Notes: generated by a model not told the origin, from the sequence alone. 56,101 bases of DNA from an uncultured Desulfuromonadales bacterium (GCA_947259685.1 CAMYNC010000032.1:1-56101), one strand, 5' to 3'. Counted from the stretch's first letter, positions 35,851-45,267 are shown. Translations and numbers: made by a program.

Positions 35851-37473
35851 ATGTCGCGCCATTTCTTTACCTTAATGGTGGTCCTGTTGTTGTTCGGTTG
35901 CGAAAAATCGCCAGAGACGAGTCTGCCCGGGGTCGAAGAAAAACTTACCCCCGAATATGGAGATACCTTCATCGAAGCGTCGATTGGTGATGCCAGCACC
36001 CTGCTGCCGGTGCTGGCTTCAGACAGCGCGTCCAGCAGTATTAGCGGGCTGGTTTATAATGGTTTGGTCCGCTACGATAAAAACTTGAAGATTGAAAGCG
36101 AACTGGCTGAATCCTGGGAGGTTTCAGAGGATAACCTGACAATTACCTTTAAGTTGCGTCAGGATGTCAAATGGCATGATGGCGAACCCTTTACGGCCGA
36201 TGATGTGTTGTTCACTTATCAACTCTATATTGACCCGGAAACCCCGACAGCTTACGCCGAATCATTCAAACAGGTTGAAAAGGCCGAGATCCTCGATCCT
36301 TATACCTTCCGGGTTCGGTATGCTGAACCCTATGCCCCGGCCCTGATCAGCTGGGGGACACCGGTGCATCCGAAACATCTGCTTGAAGGGCAGGATGTCA
36401 CAAAAAGTCCGCTGGCGCGTAAACCGGTCGGAACCGGGCCCTTTAAGCTGGTTGAATGGCAGGGCGGTGAAAAAATCGTCCTTGAAGCTAATCCTGATTA
36501 TTATGAGGGACAGCCGTACATCAAGCGGGTGGTGTATCGGATTATCCCGGATCTTTCCACCCAGTTTCTTGAACTGCAGACCGGCAGCCTCGATTACATG
36601 GGGTTAAGTCCGCTGCAGTTTGATCGCCAAACAGATACTCCGGCGTTCAAGCGGCTTTACAATAAGTACCGCTACCTGAATTTCGGTTACACTTATCTCG
36701 GTTACAACCTCAGGCGGCCGTTGTTTCAGGATAAGCGGGTTCGTCAGGCATTTTCCTACGCGATCAACAAAAAGGAAATTGTTGATGGGGTGCTGATCGG
36801 TTACGGTGCGGCAGCAACTGGTCCCTACAAACCGGATACCTGGGTTTATAATCCGGCGGTGCCGCGCTACGATTACAATCCTGAAAAAGCTAAGGGGCTG
36901 TTGGCCGATGCGGGCTGGATTGATGGCGATGGCGATGGTATCCTGGAAAAAGACGGGCAAAAACTGAGCTTTACAATCGTCACCAACCAGGGGAATGACC
37001 TGCGCTCAAAGGCTGGCGAAATTATCCAACGGCGGTTTCGCCAGGTTGGTGCCGATGTCCAATTGCGGGTCATTGAGTGGGCCACCTTCCTCAAAGAATT
37101 TATCAACCCGGGGAACTTCGACGCGACGATTCTTGGTTGGACCGGCGGCCCCGAGCCGGATCAGTACAATATCTGGCATTCCAGTAAAACCGGCCCGCGG
37201 CAACTCAACTTTATCGCCTATAAAAATGCTGAAGTCGATGAATTGCTGGAAAAAGGCCGGCGGGTTTTCGATCCGGATCAGCGCAAAGCCTATTACGATC
37301 GATTTCAGGAGATTCTTGCTGAGGAGCAGCCTTACACTTTTCTCTATGTTCCAGAGGCCCTGCCGGCCGTTTCAAAACGTTTTCGCGGCGTTGAACCAGC
37401 ACCGGCCGGAATCAGGTATAATTTTCATAACGAATGGTTTGTCCCCAAATCGGAACATAAATACGCACGTTAG
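35851..37473 (+). CDS. Oligopeptide-type ABC transporter substrate-binding lipoprotein
   Basis: A 540-residue SBP_bac_5 family protein (OppA/DppA class) with signal peptide and lipobox LLFGC (Cys at residue 16). Family landmarks are LVYNGLVRYDKNLKIESELAE-type start, LTITFKLRQDVKWHDGEPFTADDV, KPVGTGPFKLVEW and FSYAINKKEIVDGVLIGYG. It should capture peptides or similar solutes in the periplasm and hand them to the two permeases that follow. GGAGAAGG lies about 5 bases before the ATG. No ATPase genes (oppD/oppF) follow, so these must be encoded elsewhere. Confidence 0.93.
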   Translation: MSRHFFTLMVVLLLFGCEKSPETSLPGVEEKLTPEYGDTFIEASIGDASTLLPVLASDSASSSISGLVYNGLVRYDKNLKIESELAESWEVSEDNLTITFKLRQDVKWHDGEPFTADDVLFTYQLYIDPETPTAYAESFKQVEKAEILDPYTFRVRYAEPYAPALISWGTPVHPKHLLEGQDVTKSPLARKPVGTGPFKLVEWQGGEKIVLEANPDYYEGQPYIKRVVYRIIPDLSTQFLELQTGSLDYMGLSPLQFDRQTDTPAFKRLYNKYRYLNFGYTYLGYNLRRPLFQDKRVRQAFSYAINKKEIVDGVLIGYGAAATGPYKPDTWVYNPAVPRYDYNPEKAKGLLADAGWIDGDGDGILEKDGQKLSFTIVTNQGNDLRSKAGEIIQRRFRQVGADVQLRVIEWATFLKEFINPGNFDATILGWTGGPEPDQYNIWHSSKTGPRQLNFIAYKNAEVDELLEKGRRVFDPDQRKAYYDRFQEILAEEQPYTFLYVPEALPAVSKRFRGVEPAPAGIRYNFHNEWFVPKSEHKYAR

Positions 37474-37495
37474 TTTGCTTGCGGAATGTGGGTAA

Positions 37496-38485
37496 ATGCT
37501 GCACTACATTATTAAACGACTGCTGCTGATGTTGCCCCTGCTGCTCGGCATCACCCTGATTTCTTTTGTGGTGATCCATCTCGCACCTGGGGAACCGACC
37601 GATCTGCAGACCCAGATGAACCCGCAGGCCAGCGAAGAACTGCAAGAGCGTCTTCGGGTGCAATATGGGTTAGATCAACCGCTCTATGTGCAATATGGGC
37701 GCTGGCTGGGGCGTTTGGTGCAGCTAGATTTCGGAGAATCCTTCGCCTCCGATCGGCGGCCGGTGTTCGACAAGGTGCTGGAACGTTTACCGGTGACGGT
37801 TCTGCTGAATGTCCTTTCGATCCTGCTGATTCTTGGTGTTTCGGTACCTCTCGGGATTCTGTCCGCCGTCCGGCGTAATTCCGGGTTTGACCGGGCGACG
37901 ACAATCCTGGTCTTTGCTGGGTTTGCCATGCCGTCCTTCTGGCTGGCGTTGTTGCTGATGGATTGGTTTGGCGTGCGCCTGGGGGTGTTGCCGATCTCCG
38001 GGATCAAATCGCTCGGCTATGAATACTTAAGTTTCGGGGCGCAGATCCTCGATCGAGTCAGCCACCTTATTCTCCCGGTATTTATTTCCGCCATTGGCGG
38101 GCTGGCTGGGTTTTCGCGCTACATGCGCTCGAATATGCTTGAGGTCGTTCGCCAGGATTATATTCTAACTGCGCGGGCCAAGGGGTTATCGGAACGTACC
38201 GTTATTTATAAGCACGCCTTACGCAATGCCCTGCTGCCGGTGATTACTATTCTTGGGCTGGCGGTTCCGGGGCTGATCGGCGGCAGTGTTATCTCTGAAA
38301 CGATTTTCGCGATTCCCGGGATGGGAAAATTATTCTACGATGGCGTAATGATGCGCGACTATCCACTGATTATGGGGATTCTGGTGATGGGGGCGGTTCT
38401 GACCCTGGTCGGAAATCTGCTCGCCGATATTTCCTATGCCCTGGCTGACCCGCGGATTCGGCATAGCCAGCAAGGGGATGGGTAG
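37496..38485 (+). CDS. Oligopeptide-type ABC transporter permease, DppB/OppB type
   Basis: A 329-residue inner-membrane permease with about six helices. The N-terminus [21 protein letters not shown] is typical of DppB, as is PGEPTDLQ and the periplasmic [15 protein letters not shown] stretch. The EAA loop that docks the ATPase is visible in [23 protein letters not shown]. It follows the binding-protein gene by 22 bases. The MshEN gene, not the second permease, comes next. Confidence 0.94.
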   Translation: MLHYIIKRLLLMLPLLLGITLISFVVIHLAPGEPTDLQTQMNPQASEELQERLRVQYGLDQPLYVQYGRWLGRLVQLDFGESFASDRRPVFDKVLERLPVTVLLNVLSILLILGVSVPLGILSAVRRNSGFDRATTILVFAGFAMPSFWLALLLMDWFGVRLGVLPISGIKSLGYEYLSFGAQILDRVSHLILPVFISAIGGLAGFSRYMRSNMLEVVRQDYILTARAKGLSERTVIYKHALRNALLPVITILGLAVPGLIGGSVISETIFAIPGMGKLFYDGVMMRDYPLIMGILVMGAVLTLVGNLLADISYALADPRIRHSQQGDG

Positions 38486-38502
38486 TTTGCTTAGGGGGTT
38501 AT

Positions 38503-39123
38503 ATGCAACTTAAAGCGACCCGGCTTGGTGAGATGCTGCTGGAAGCCGGTTTGATCGATCAATTTCAACTGGAGTCTGCGCTGTCGATGCAGCGAAATCT
38601 GGGTGGTCGCATTGGCAGTGCTCTGGTCAAGCTTGGCTATCTGCCGGAGGATACCATCCTTGAATTTCTTGAGACTCAGTCCAAATATTCTCGTATTAAA
38701 CTTCAGGACATGGAATTGTCGGCCGAGCTGTTGGCGTTGATTCCGGCCAGTCGTATGAAGCATCTGCTCGTGATACCGATCGAAGTCCGCAGCAAGGGCA
38801 AAGAAAAAATTCTGCGGGTGGCGATGACCGATCCTACCAATCTGAAGCTGATTGATGATCTGCAGTTTGCCACCGGCTGCCAGATTTTGCCGGTCTTGGC
38901 TTCCGAAGAGGAAATCCGCCGGGCGCTAGAGAAGAATCTGCCGCAGGAACAGCCCAAGCCGCTTGCAGCAGAGGACGGTTTCGAGGCGGCGTTTAAAGAG
39001 TTCCAGGTGCTTGGGGGGGATGATCTTAAAAACAAAGATCCGCGGGTCGACCGGCTGCTTCAACTACTGAAGGAAAAGGGGCTTTTAAGTGTTATTGACG
39101 TTGAACGGATTAAATTCGATTAA
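38503..39123 (+). CDS. Stand-alone MshEN (GspE N-terminal) domain protein, predicted c-di-GMP receptor
   Basis: A 206-residue soluble protein. Residues 7-30 fit the c-di-GMP motif RLGxxLxxxGxxxxxxLxxxLxxQ at every fixed position (Arg7, Leu8, Gly9, Leu12, Gly16, Leu23, Leu27, Gln30), and after the typical five-residue spacer residues 36-59 repeat it with two Leu to Ile changes (Arg36, Ile37, Gly38, Leu41, Gly45, Ile52, Leu56, Gln59). The rest (about 60-145) fits a T2SSE_N fold with AMTDPTNLKLIDDLQFATG. There is no GspE ATPase domain. It lies between the two peptide permease genes, 17 bases after the first and directly before the second, so it is probably co-expressed with the importer. Confidence 0.87.
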   Translation: MQLKATRLGEMLLEAGLIDQFQLESALSMQRNLGGRIGSALVKLGYLPEDTILEFLETQSKYSRIKLQDMELSAELLALIPASRMKHLLVIPIEVRSKGKEKILRVAMTDPTNLKLIDDLQFATGCQILPVLASEEEIRRALEKNLPQEQPKPLAAEDGFEAAFKEFQVLGGDDLKNKDPRVDRLLQLLKEKGLLSVIDVERIKFD

Positions 39124-39981
39124 ATGATATTTGCAACCCGAAGTGCATTTTTAAGGGACGTTGTCTGGCAACGTTTGCGGCACAATCGCATGGCCTTGAT
39201 CGGCGGTTTGATTGTCTTGGTGATGTTTGCCATGGCGGCGGCGGCTTCTTTGATCAGTGCCGATCCGTCTGCCATCGACGTCAGTCAGCGGTTGCTGTCT
39301 CCAAGTTGGCAATACCCACTCGGGACCGACGATCTGGGGCGCGATGTGCTGGTGCGGATGCTCTATGGGGCACGCATATCGCTGTTGGTCGGCTTCGTCG
39401 CCGTCGGTATCTCCTGTTTGATCGGGATCGTTGTCGGTGCTCTGGCCGGTTACTATGGCGGTTGGATCGATGCTCTGGTCATGCGCTTTGTCGATATTAT
39501 GCTCTGTTTCCCCACCTTCTTCCTGATCCTTGCGGTCATCGCTTTTCTTGACCCGTCGATCTGGAACATTATGATCGTGATCGGTTTGACCAGCTGGATG
39601 GGCGTTGCCCGGCTTATTCGGGCTGAATTTCTCAGCTTGCGCAAGCGTGATTTTGTCCTGGCAGCGCAGGCACTGGGCGCTTCAGACGCTCGCTTGATCT
39701 TTCGCCACATCCTCCCCAACGCACTTTCCCCGGTTCTGGTCTCCGCCACTCTTGGGGTCGCCGGAGCAATTCTCACCGAAAGTGCCCTGTCGTTTTTGGG
39801 GATCGGGGTCCAGCCACCGACTCCGTCTTGGGGAAACATGTTGATTACCGGCAAACAGACCCTCGGCAGTGCTTGGTGGTTGTCGGTCTTTCCCGGCTTG
39901 GCGATCCTGATCACTGTGCTCGGTTACAACCTGCTGGGTGAAGGAATTCGCGATGCTCTCGACCCAAGGCTGAAAGAATGA
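39124..39981 (+). CDS. Oligopeptide-type ABC transporter permease, DppC/OppC type
   Basis: A 285-residue inner-membrane permease. It has the OppC N-terminal segment (RLRHNRMALIGGLIVLVMF), LGTDDLGRDVLVRMLYGARISL (signature of the family), the EAA loop AAQALGASDARLIFRHILPNAL and GIGVQPPTPSWGNML. The ATG follows the stop of the MshEN gene with no gap, and its end overlaps the NTF2-like gene by four bases, so the whole set is one operon. It should pair with the DppB-type permease encoded two genes upstream. Confidence 0.94.
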   Translation: MIFATRSAFLRDVVWQRLRHNRMALIGGLIVLVMFAMAAAASLISADPSAIDVSQRLLSPSWQYPLGTDDLGRDVLVRMLYGARISLLVGFVAVGISCLIGIVVGALAGYYGGWIDALVMRFVDIMLCFPTFFLILAVIAFLDPSIWNIMIVIGLTSWMGVARLIRAEFLSLRKRDFVLAAQALGASDARLIFRHILPNALSPVLVSATLGVAGAILTESALSFLGIGVQPPTPSWGNMLITGKQTLGSAWWLSVFPGLAILITVLGYNLLGEGIRDALDPRLKE

Positions 39982-40397
39982 TCCGTTCAGAAAGCCCGCA
40001 GGAGCTGCTCGAAAGTCGATTTGTCAGTCTTCAGGCTGGTGACTATGCGGGGGTTTATGCCAGTTACCATGATGATGCGCCGTTTCGCCAACAGTTTTCT
40101 GGAGAGGCTGACTATCTTGCTTTTGCCCGCCAGCAGTTGGCGCAGATTCAAGTGCATAGCTGGCGAATATTACGCCAACGGCAGACAGAGGAGGGGCAGG
40201 TGGAAGCAATCCTCTGTATGGAGATTGTTGTCGACGGCGCGATCCAATTTTTTTATGAAATGGCGTTATTGATTTCTTCCGATCAGGGATGGCGTTACCA
40301 TTCGGCGCAAAAGCTAAGTTCAGAAGACTATTCTGGTGCTCCGGCTCAGCTTGATTTCTACCATTTTGACAGAGTTGCCGAAAAGATCCGTATCTAA
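39978..40397 (+). CDS. NTF2-like (YchJ-type) small protein
   Basis: A 139-residue soluble protein whose layout, PQELLESRFVSLQAGDYAGVYASYHDDAPFR followed by alternating strands, fits the NTF2-like domain of the YchJ/UPF0225 group, without the SEC-C zinc motifs of full YchJ. The function is unknown. The start ATG overlaps the end of the DppC-type gene by four bases (ATGA), and mutM follows after two bases, so it links the two genes within one transcript. Confidence 0.65.
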   Translation: MIRSESPQELLESRFVSLQAGDYAGVYASYHDDAPFRQQFSGEADYLAFARQQLAQIQVHSWRILRQRQTEEGQVEAILCMEIVVDGAIQFFYEMALLISSDQGWRYHSAQKLSSEDYSGAPAQLDFYHFDRVAEKIRI

Positions 40398-40399
40398 CC

Positions 40400-41215
40400 A
40401 TGCCCGAACTTCCCGAAGTAGAAACGACCTGCCGTGGTATCGCACCGCTGATCACGGATAAAACCATCGCGCAATTGATCTTGCGAACTGAAAAATTGCG
40501 CTGGCCGCTTGATCAGGGGCTTTGCCTGCACCTGCCTGGGCAGGTGATTAAATCAGTCGATCGGCGCGCTAAATACTTGCTGTTGCGCACAGAGCAGGGC
40601 ACCCTGATTCTCCATCTGGGGATGTCGGGCAGCCTTCGGGTCGTCCCTGCAGAAACCACCGAGAACAAGCATGATCACGTTGATTTGATATTTAATGATG
40701 GAAATTGTTTGCGGTTTACCGACCCACGCAAGTTCGGAGCGCTGATCTGGACGGAAGAGGATCCTTATCTTCATTCGTTAATGGCCCATCTTGGTCCAGA
40801 GCCTCTTGAGGAGGTGTTTAGCGGAGGATATCTATACACCGCTTCGCGCAACCGGAAGTTAGCCGTCAAACCTTTTGTGATGGATCAGAAACTGGTGGTC
40901 GGCGTTGGCAATATCTACGCCAGTGAAGCCCTGTTTGCTGCCAGAATCGACCCCCGGGTATCTGCTGGGAAAATTGGACGGGAGCGTTACCAGCGTTTGG
41001 CAACCGAGATTAAGCGGGTGCTGCAACTGGCGATCGCCGCCGGTGGTACGACGATCAATGATTTTTCCCAGTCTGACGGTAAGCCTGGGTACTTCAAGCA
41101 GCAGCTGCAGGTGTATGGGCGGGAAGGTCAACCTTGTCTGGTCTGTACGCGCAAGATCAAGTCGATTCGGCTGGGACAACGTTCGACCTATTTTTGCAGC
41201 AACTGTCAGCGGTAA
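40400..41215 (+). CDS. mutM: Formamidopyrimidine-DNA glycosylase
   Basis: Bifunctional DNA glycosylase/AP lyase that removes 8-oxoguanine and formamidopyrimidines. The 271-residue protein begins PELPEVETTCRGI with the catalytic Pro2 and Glu3, has the RRAKYLLL segment (Lys57 region), LHLGMSGSLRV, NKHDHVDL, TDPRKFGAL, GVGNIYASEALF and a C-terminal zinc finger with CLVCTRKIKSIRLGQR and YFCSNCQR (four Cys). Length and order match Fpg. It lies directly after the NTF2-like gene in the operon. Confidence 0.97.
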   Translation: MPELPEVETTCRGIAPLITDKTIAQLILRTEKLRWPLDQGLCLHLPGQVIKSVDRRAKYLLLRTEQGTLILHLGMSGSLRVVPAETTENKHDHVDLIFNDGNCLRFTDPRKFGALIWTEEDPYLHSLMAHLGPEPLEEVFSGGYLYTASRNRKLAVKPFVMDQKLVVGVGNIYASEALFAARIDPRVSAGKIGRERYQRLATEIKRVLQLAIAAGGTTINDFSQSDGKPGYFKQQLQVYGREGQPCLVCTRKIKSIRLGQRSTYFCSNCQR

Positions 41216-41236
41216 ACAAAGACAAAGGTGATTCTG

Positions 41237-41647
41237 ATGGATGGTTTTCGTTACCTTTTCCCCTACCAGGTTCGGATCGCCGATATCAATTACGGCGGAC
41301 ACCTGGCCAATTCTGCAGTATTAAATATCTTTCAAGATGCCCGCATCGGTTATCTGGCTGAACTTGGCGCTTACACAGAATTGGACCTTGGTGGCTGCGG
41401 AATCATCCTGCCGGAGGCTCATGTCTATTTCAGGGCCGAGATGTTTTTGCATGAACAGGTAACTGTCGGGGTTCGCTGCTCGCAGGTCAAGCGGTCGAGC
41501 TTTACTCTTGACTATCGGATTGAGCGGAGTGGCCAGTTGACGGCCGAGGGCTCCACTCCGGTGGTTTGCTACAACTATCAGCAGCGAAAGGTCTGCCGAT
41601 TGCCGGAAGAATTTCGCGCCAGTTTAGAGCAATTTGAACGCCGATAA
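41237..41647 (+). CDS. Hot-dog fold thioesterase (4HBT family)
   Basis: A 136-residue protein of the YbgC/4-hydroxybenzoyl-CoA thioesterase family. The segment RIADINYGGHLANSAVLNIFQDARIGYL holds the Asp/His-containing active-site region (D-x-N-x-x-G-H), and the rest alternates strands with a long central helix. It should hydrolyse an acyl-CoA thioester. The ATG at 41237 is chosen over a GTG three codons upstream because AAAGG lies about 8 bases before it. It follows mutM by 21 bases. Confidence 0.85.
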   Translation: MDGFRYLFPYQVRIADINYGGHLANSAVLNIFQDARIGYLAELGAYTELDLGGCGIILPEAHVYFRAEMFLHEQVTVGVRCSQVKRSSFTLDYRIERSGQLTAEGSTPVVCYNYQQRKVCRLPEEFRASLEQFERR

Positions 41648-41755
41648 GAGTCTATGCGGTATTTTCCCTATTGGCCAATCATTCCAAGAATTTTTCACCA
41701 CTGAATAATCCCACAGTTTTCTCCCTGGGGACATGCTTGATAACCGGCTTTATCC

Positions 41756-41785
41756 TTGACGTCGGCGGCGGGCAGAGGGTATTGT
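41756..41785 (+). promoter_or_regulatory. Candidate sigma-70 promoter for lysS and the outer-membrane cluster
   Basis: TTGACG at 41756-41761 and TATTGT at 41780-41785 are separated by 18 bases and lie 38 bases before the lysS start. Five of six and four of six bases match the -35 and -10 consensus. The 176-base gap between the thioesterase and lysS has no other feature. Confidence 0.5.
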
Positions 41786-41823
41786 GCGCAGCAAAAATAT
41801 GACTGTTTAAGGATTGTTATTAA

Positions 41824-43308
41824 ATGGAAGAGTTAAACGAATTACTGCAGCAGCGCCGCGCCAAAATTGAAACCTATCGCGAGGCCGGGGTGAACCCTTT
41901 TGCCAATGACTTCAAGGTGACCCACACCACCGGTCAGGTGCAGGAGGCGCATGCTGCCGATGATAAAGAAAAACTGGAAAGCTGTGAGACCGAGTATCGG
42001 ATCGGCGGCCGGATCATGGCGCGTCGCGACTTCGGTAAAGCGGCCTTTTTACAGCTGCAGGATGGTGCTGGCCGATTACAGGTATATGTAGCCAAAAACC
42101 AGGTCGGCGACCAGGCGTTTGAGCAGTTTAAAAGGTTTGATATTGGCGATCTGGTCGGTATTTGCGGGGTGCCGTTCCGAACCAAGACGGATGAGCTTTC
42201 CCTGCGGGCAGGCGTCATCCGGCTGCTGACCAAGTCGTTGCTGCCGCTGCCGGAAAAATGGCACGGGTTGACCGATGTCGAGACCCGTTACCGTCAGCGC
42301 TATCTTGATCTAATCGTCAATCCGGATGTGCGGGAGGTGTTTCGCAAGCGTAGCCAGATTGTCAGTTTGATCCGCGAGTTCATGATTGTTAACGACTACC
42401 TGGAAGTCGAAACGCCGATGATGCATCCGGTGGCCGGCGGTGCGACCGCCAAGCCATTTGTCACTCATCACAACACCTTGAAGATGGATCTGTTTCTACG
42501 GATTGCCCCTGAACTCTATCTGAAGCGGCTGGTTGTTGGTGGTTTTGACCGGGTGTTCGAAATCAACCGTAACTTCCGTAACGAGGGGATTTCGATTCAG
42601 CACAACCCGGAATTTACCATGATGGAGTTTTACCGGGCGTACTCGACCTACCATGACCTGATGGATTTCACCGAGGAGCTGATCTGCCATGTGGCGGATA
42701 AGGTCTGTGGTGGATTGGTGATCCCATACGGCGGAAAAGAGGTCGATCTGACACCACCTTGGGAGCGTTTGACGCTGAAAGAGTCGATCGTAAAATTTGG
42801 TGATGTGGAGATTGCGGTCCTGGAAGATCGCCAGCAGAGCTACAATTACGCAAAATCCCTCGGCCTGGAACTGGATGATAAAATCGGCCATGGCAAACTG
42901 CTGGCGGAGATTTTTGATGAAGTCGTCGAGCCGAAGCTTTGGCAACCGACCTTTATCACCGAGTATCCTACCGAAATATCTCCGTTGTCGCGGAAAAATG
43001 ACGATCGTCCCGAGGTGGTCGATCGTTTCGAACTGTTTATCGTCGGCCGGGAACTGGCCAACGCCTTCTCCGAGTTGAACGACCCGCTTGACCAGAAGGA
43101 ACGTTTCCTCAACCAGTTGGAAGAAAAGGCCGCCGGCGATGAAGAGGCTCACGAGATGGACGAGGACTACATCCGTGCTCTTGAATATGGTTTGCCACCG
43201 ACAGCCGGTGAGGGGATCGGCATCGACCGGCTGGTGATGCTGTTGACCGATTCGGCGTCGATCCGCGACGTGATTCTGTTTCCGCAACTCAGATCTGAAG
43301 TCGGCTGA
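41824..43308 (+). CDS. lysS: Lysyl-tRNA synthetase, class II
   Basis: Charges tRNA-Lys with lysine. The 494-residue protein has an N-terminal OB-fold anticodon domain (about 50-150: IGGRIMARRDFGKAAFLQLQ) and the class II core with motif 1 (about 195-215, VETPMMHPVAGGATAKPF), motif 2 (RNFRNEGISIQHNPEFTMME) and motif 3 (GEGIGIDRLVMLL). Length is normal for bacteria. It is the first gene after a candidate promoter and is followed after 23 bases by lolC, as in Geobacter-type genomes, so it may be co-transcribed with the outer-membrane genes. Confidence 0.97.
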   Translation: MEELNELLQQRRAKIETYREAGVNPFANDFKVTHTTGQVQEAHAADDKEKLESCETEYRIGGRIMARRDFGKAAFLQLQDGAGRLQVYVAKNQVGDQAFEQFKRFDIGDLVGICGVPFRTKTDELSLRAGVIRLLTKSLLPLPEKWHGLTDVETRYRQRYLDLIVNPDVREVFRKRSQIVSLIREFMIVNDYLEVETPMMHPVAGGATAKPFVTHHNTLKMDLFLRIAPELYLKRLVVGGFDRVFEINRNFRNEGISIQHNPEFTMMEFYRAYSTYHDLMDFTEELICHVADKVCGGLVIPYGGKEVDLTPPWERLTLKESIVKFGDVEIAVLEDRQQSYNYAKSLGLELDDKIGHGKLLAEIFDEVVEPKLWQPTFITEYPTEISPLSRKNDDRPEVVDRFELFIVGRELANAFSELNDPLDQKERFLNQLEEKAAGDEEAHEMDEDYIRALEYGLPPTAGEGIGIDRLVMLLTDSASIRDVILFPQLRSEVG

Positions 43309-43331
43309 CCAGTCGACCGAAACGGCTATTA

Positions 43332-44582
43332 ATGTCTTACGAATGGTTTGTCAGCCTCCGTTATTTGCGTGCTAAGCGGAAGCAGACGTTCATATCGGTC
43401 ATCTCCTTTATTTCTATCGCTGGGGTTACCCTTGGAGTCGCTGCCCTGATCTTGGTGTTGTCGGTGATGACCGGCTTTACCGATGGGGTGCGGCAGCAGA
43501 TTCTTGGCAACGTGCCGCATGTGCTGATGCAGAAATTCGGTTCGGGAATCGATAACTATCAATCTCTGGTTGATGCAGCGCGGCAAACTCCACATGTGGT
43601 TTCGGCCACCCCATTCGTTTCCAAGGAGGCGATGCTGCTGTCTCGTGGCAATGTCTCGGCGGTCAGCGTCAAGGGGGTCGATGACCAGCACAAGGTCTTC
43701 GGCCAGGGTTTGCTTACCGTCGATGAACGGCCGATAAAGGAATTGTTTTTTGACGCCGAAAGCGAACGGCCCGGAATCATCATCGGCATCGATACCGCGA
43801 CCAGTCTTGGTGTCGCGGTCGGGGATTCGATCAATGTCATTCCGCCGATGTTTACCATCACCCCTTTCGGTATGATCCCGAAAATGAAACCGTTTCTGGT
43901 GGTGGGGATCTTCGAAAAACAGAGTAGCCTGGTCGACAGTTTTTATGCCTATATCCCCTTAGGGATTGCTCAGAGCTTTTTCGATTCTGAGGGGGCAGTA
44001 AGCGGTGTGGAACTGGAAGTCGATCGGTTTGACCAGGCCCCCCAGGTTGCCGGCCAGTTAAGTAAGCAGTTCGAATTTCCGTATACTATCCGTCCCTGGC
44101 AGAGTATCTATGGCTCTTTTCTCTCGGCACTCAAACTGGAAAAGTTGGGTCTGTTTATTGTCCTCGCAATTATCGTGCTGGTGGCGGCCTTCAATATAGC
44201 CACCACCCTGATCATGGTCGTGATGGAAAAGAGTCGCGATATTGCTATCCTACGCGCCATGGGGGCCAATGCTCGCAGTATCATGAAAATTTTTGTGCTG
44301 GAAGGGTTCATTATCGGGATCATGGGAACCTTTCTGGGGACTTCCTGCGGAATCTTTCTTGCCCATTATGCCGATGCTCTGATCAAGTTTCTGGAGCGAA
44401 CCTTCGGCATTCGGATCTTTGATCAGGCGGTTTATGGAATGGAGCGCTTCCCCTCGGAAATTATCGTCACCGATGTGATAGCGGTGATGGCGATGGCGAT
44501 GGCAATTTCGTTGCTGGCGACCATTTATCCTGCCTGGCGTGCCTCGCGCATGGATCCGGCGGAGGCGCTGCGTTATGAATGA
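43332..44582 (+). CDS. lolC: Lipoprotein-releasing system transmembrane protein LolC/LolE
   Basis: Inner-membrane subunit of the ABC machine that extracts lipoproteins for LolA. The 416-residue protein has the N-terminus YEWFVSLRYLRAKRKQTFIS, a first helix (about 22-48, ISIAGVTLGVAALILVLSV), a large periplasmic domain, and three C-terminal helices (about 275-400) ending in SRMDPAEALRYE, all typical of LolC/E. Only one such gene is present, so a homodimer with two LolD (LolF type) is likely. The stop overlaps the start of lolD by eight bases. Confidence 0.94.
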   Translation: MSYEWFVSLRYLRAKRKQTFISVISFISIAGVTLGVAALILVLSVMTGFTDGVRQQILGNVPHVLMQKFGSGIDNYQSLVDAARQTPHVVSATPFVSKEAMLLSRGNVSAVSVKGVDDQHKVFGQGLLTVDERPIKELFFDAESERPGIIIGIDTATSLGVAVGDSINVIPPMFTITPFGMIPKMKPFLVVGIFEKQSSLVDSFYAYIPLGIAQSFFDSEGAVSGVELEVDRFDQAPQVAGQLSKQFEFPYTIRPWQSIYGSFLSALKLEKLGLFIVLAIIVLVAAFNIATTLIMVVMEKSRDIAILRAMGANARSIMKIFVLEGFIIGIMGTFLGTSCGIFLAHYADALIKFLERTFGIRIFDQAVYGMERFPSEIIVTDVIAVMAMAMAISLLATIYPAWRASRMDPAEALRYE

Positions 44583-45267
44583 CCCGGCGATGATCGAGAT
44601 CTGCGATCTGGAGAAAACCTTCGCGACTCCCGGTGGGACGATTACCGTACTGCAGAAGATCAACTTGAAAATCTGTGCTGGCGAGCGAGTGGCGGTGGTC
44701 GGAACCTCCGGGGCTGGTAAAACCACCCTGATGCATATCCTCGGTGGCCTTGACCAGCCGACTGCTGGCCAAATCCTGTTTGAAGGTAAGAGCCTCTTTT
44801 CGCTGCGCGGCGGCGCGTTGGATGCCTTTCGCAACCGCACGGTCGGCTTTGTCTTTCAGTTTCATCAGTTGTTGCCGGAGTTTTCCGCTTTGGAAAATGT
44901 CATGATGCCGCTGCTGATTGGGCGCTTAAAACGCATCGAAGCAGCGCACCAAGCGACAGCAGTACTCAAGGAGGTTGGTCTTGACCATCGCTTAAGCCAT
45001 AAACCGGGGGCTCTTTCCGGTGGGGAGCAGCAACGGGTTGCAATCGCCCGGGCGTTGGTGTGTGAGCCCAGACTCCTGCTCGCAGATGAGCCAACCGGGA
45101 ACCTGGATAGCCGGACTTCAGAAGAAATAATGGGGCTGCTAAACCAGTTGCATCGGAATCGCGGCCTGACCATGATCATTGTTACCCATAATAATCAGCT
45201 GGCTGCCAGTCTCGATCGGGTTTTGCGGATAGAAGACGGCCTGCTGGCCAAAGATATTTTAAATTGA
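44575..45267 (+). CDS. lolD: Lipoprotein-releasing system ATP-binding protein LolD
   Basis: ATPase that powers lipoprotein release. With the ATG at 44575 the protein has 230 residues: Walker A GTSGAGKTTL, Q-loop FQFHQLLPEFSALENV, ABC signature LSGGEQQRVAIARAL and Walker B LLLADEPTGNLDS. GGAGG lies about 9 bases upstream of this ATG, inside lolC. An upstream frame-open ATG at 44539 lies deep in lolC and would add non-family residues. Confidence 0.95.
   Translation: MNDPAMIEICDLEKTFATPGGTITVLQKINLKICAGERVAVVGTSGAGKTTLMHILGGLDQPTAGQILFEGKSLFSLRGGALDAFRNRTVGFVFQFHQLLPEFSALENVMMPLLIGRLKRIEAAHQATAVLKEVGLDHRLSHKPGALSGGEQQRVAIARALVCEPRLLLADEPTGNLDSRTSEEIMGLLNQLHRNRGLTMIIVTHNNQLAASLDRVLRIEDGLLAKDILN

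Noticed and set aside
42496..43287. A 263-codon minus-strand frame within lysS
   Set aside because: It lies wholly inside the conserved lysyl-tRNA synthetase core and shows no domain; it is a complementary-strand artefact.
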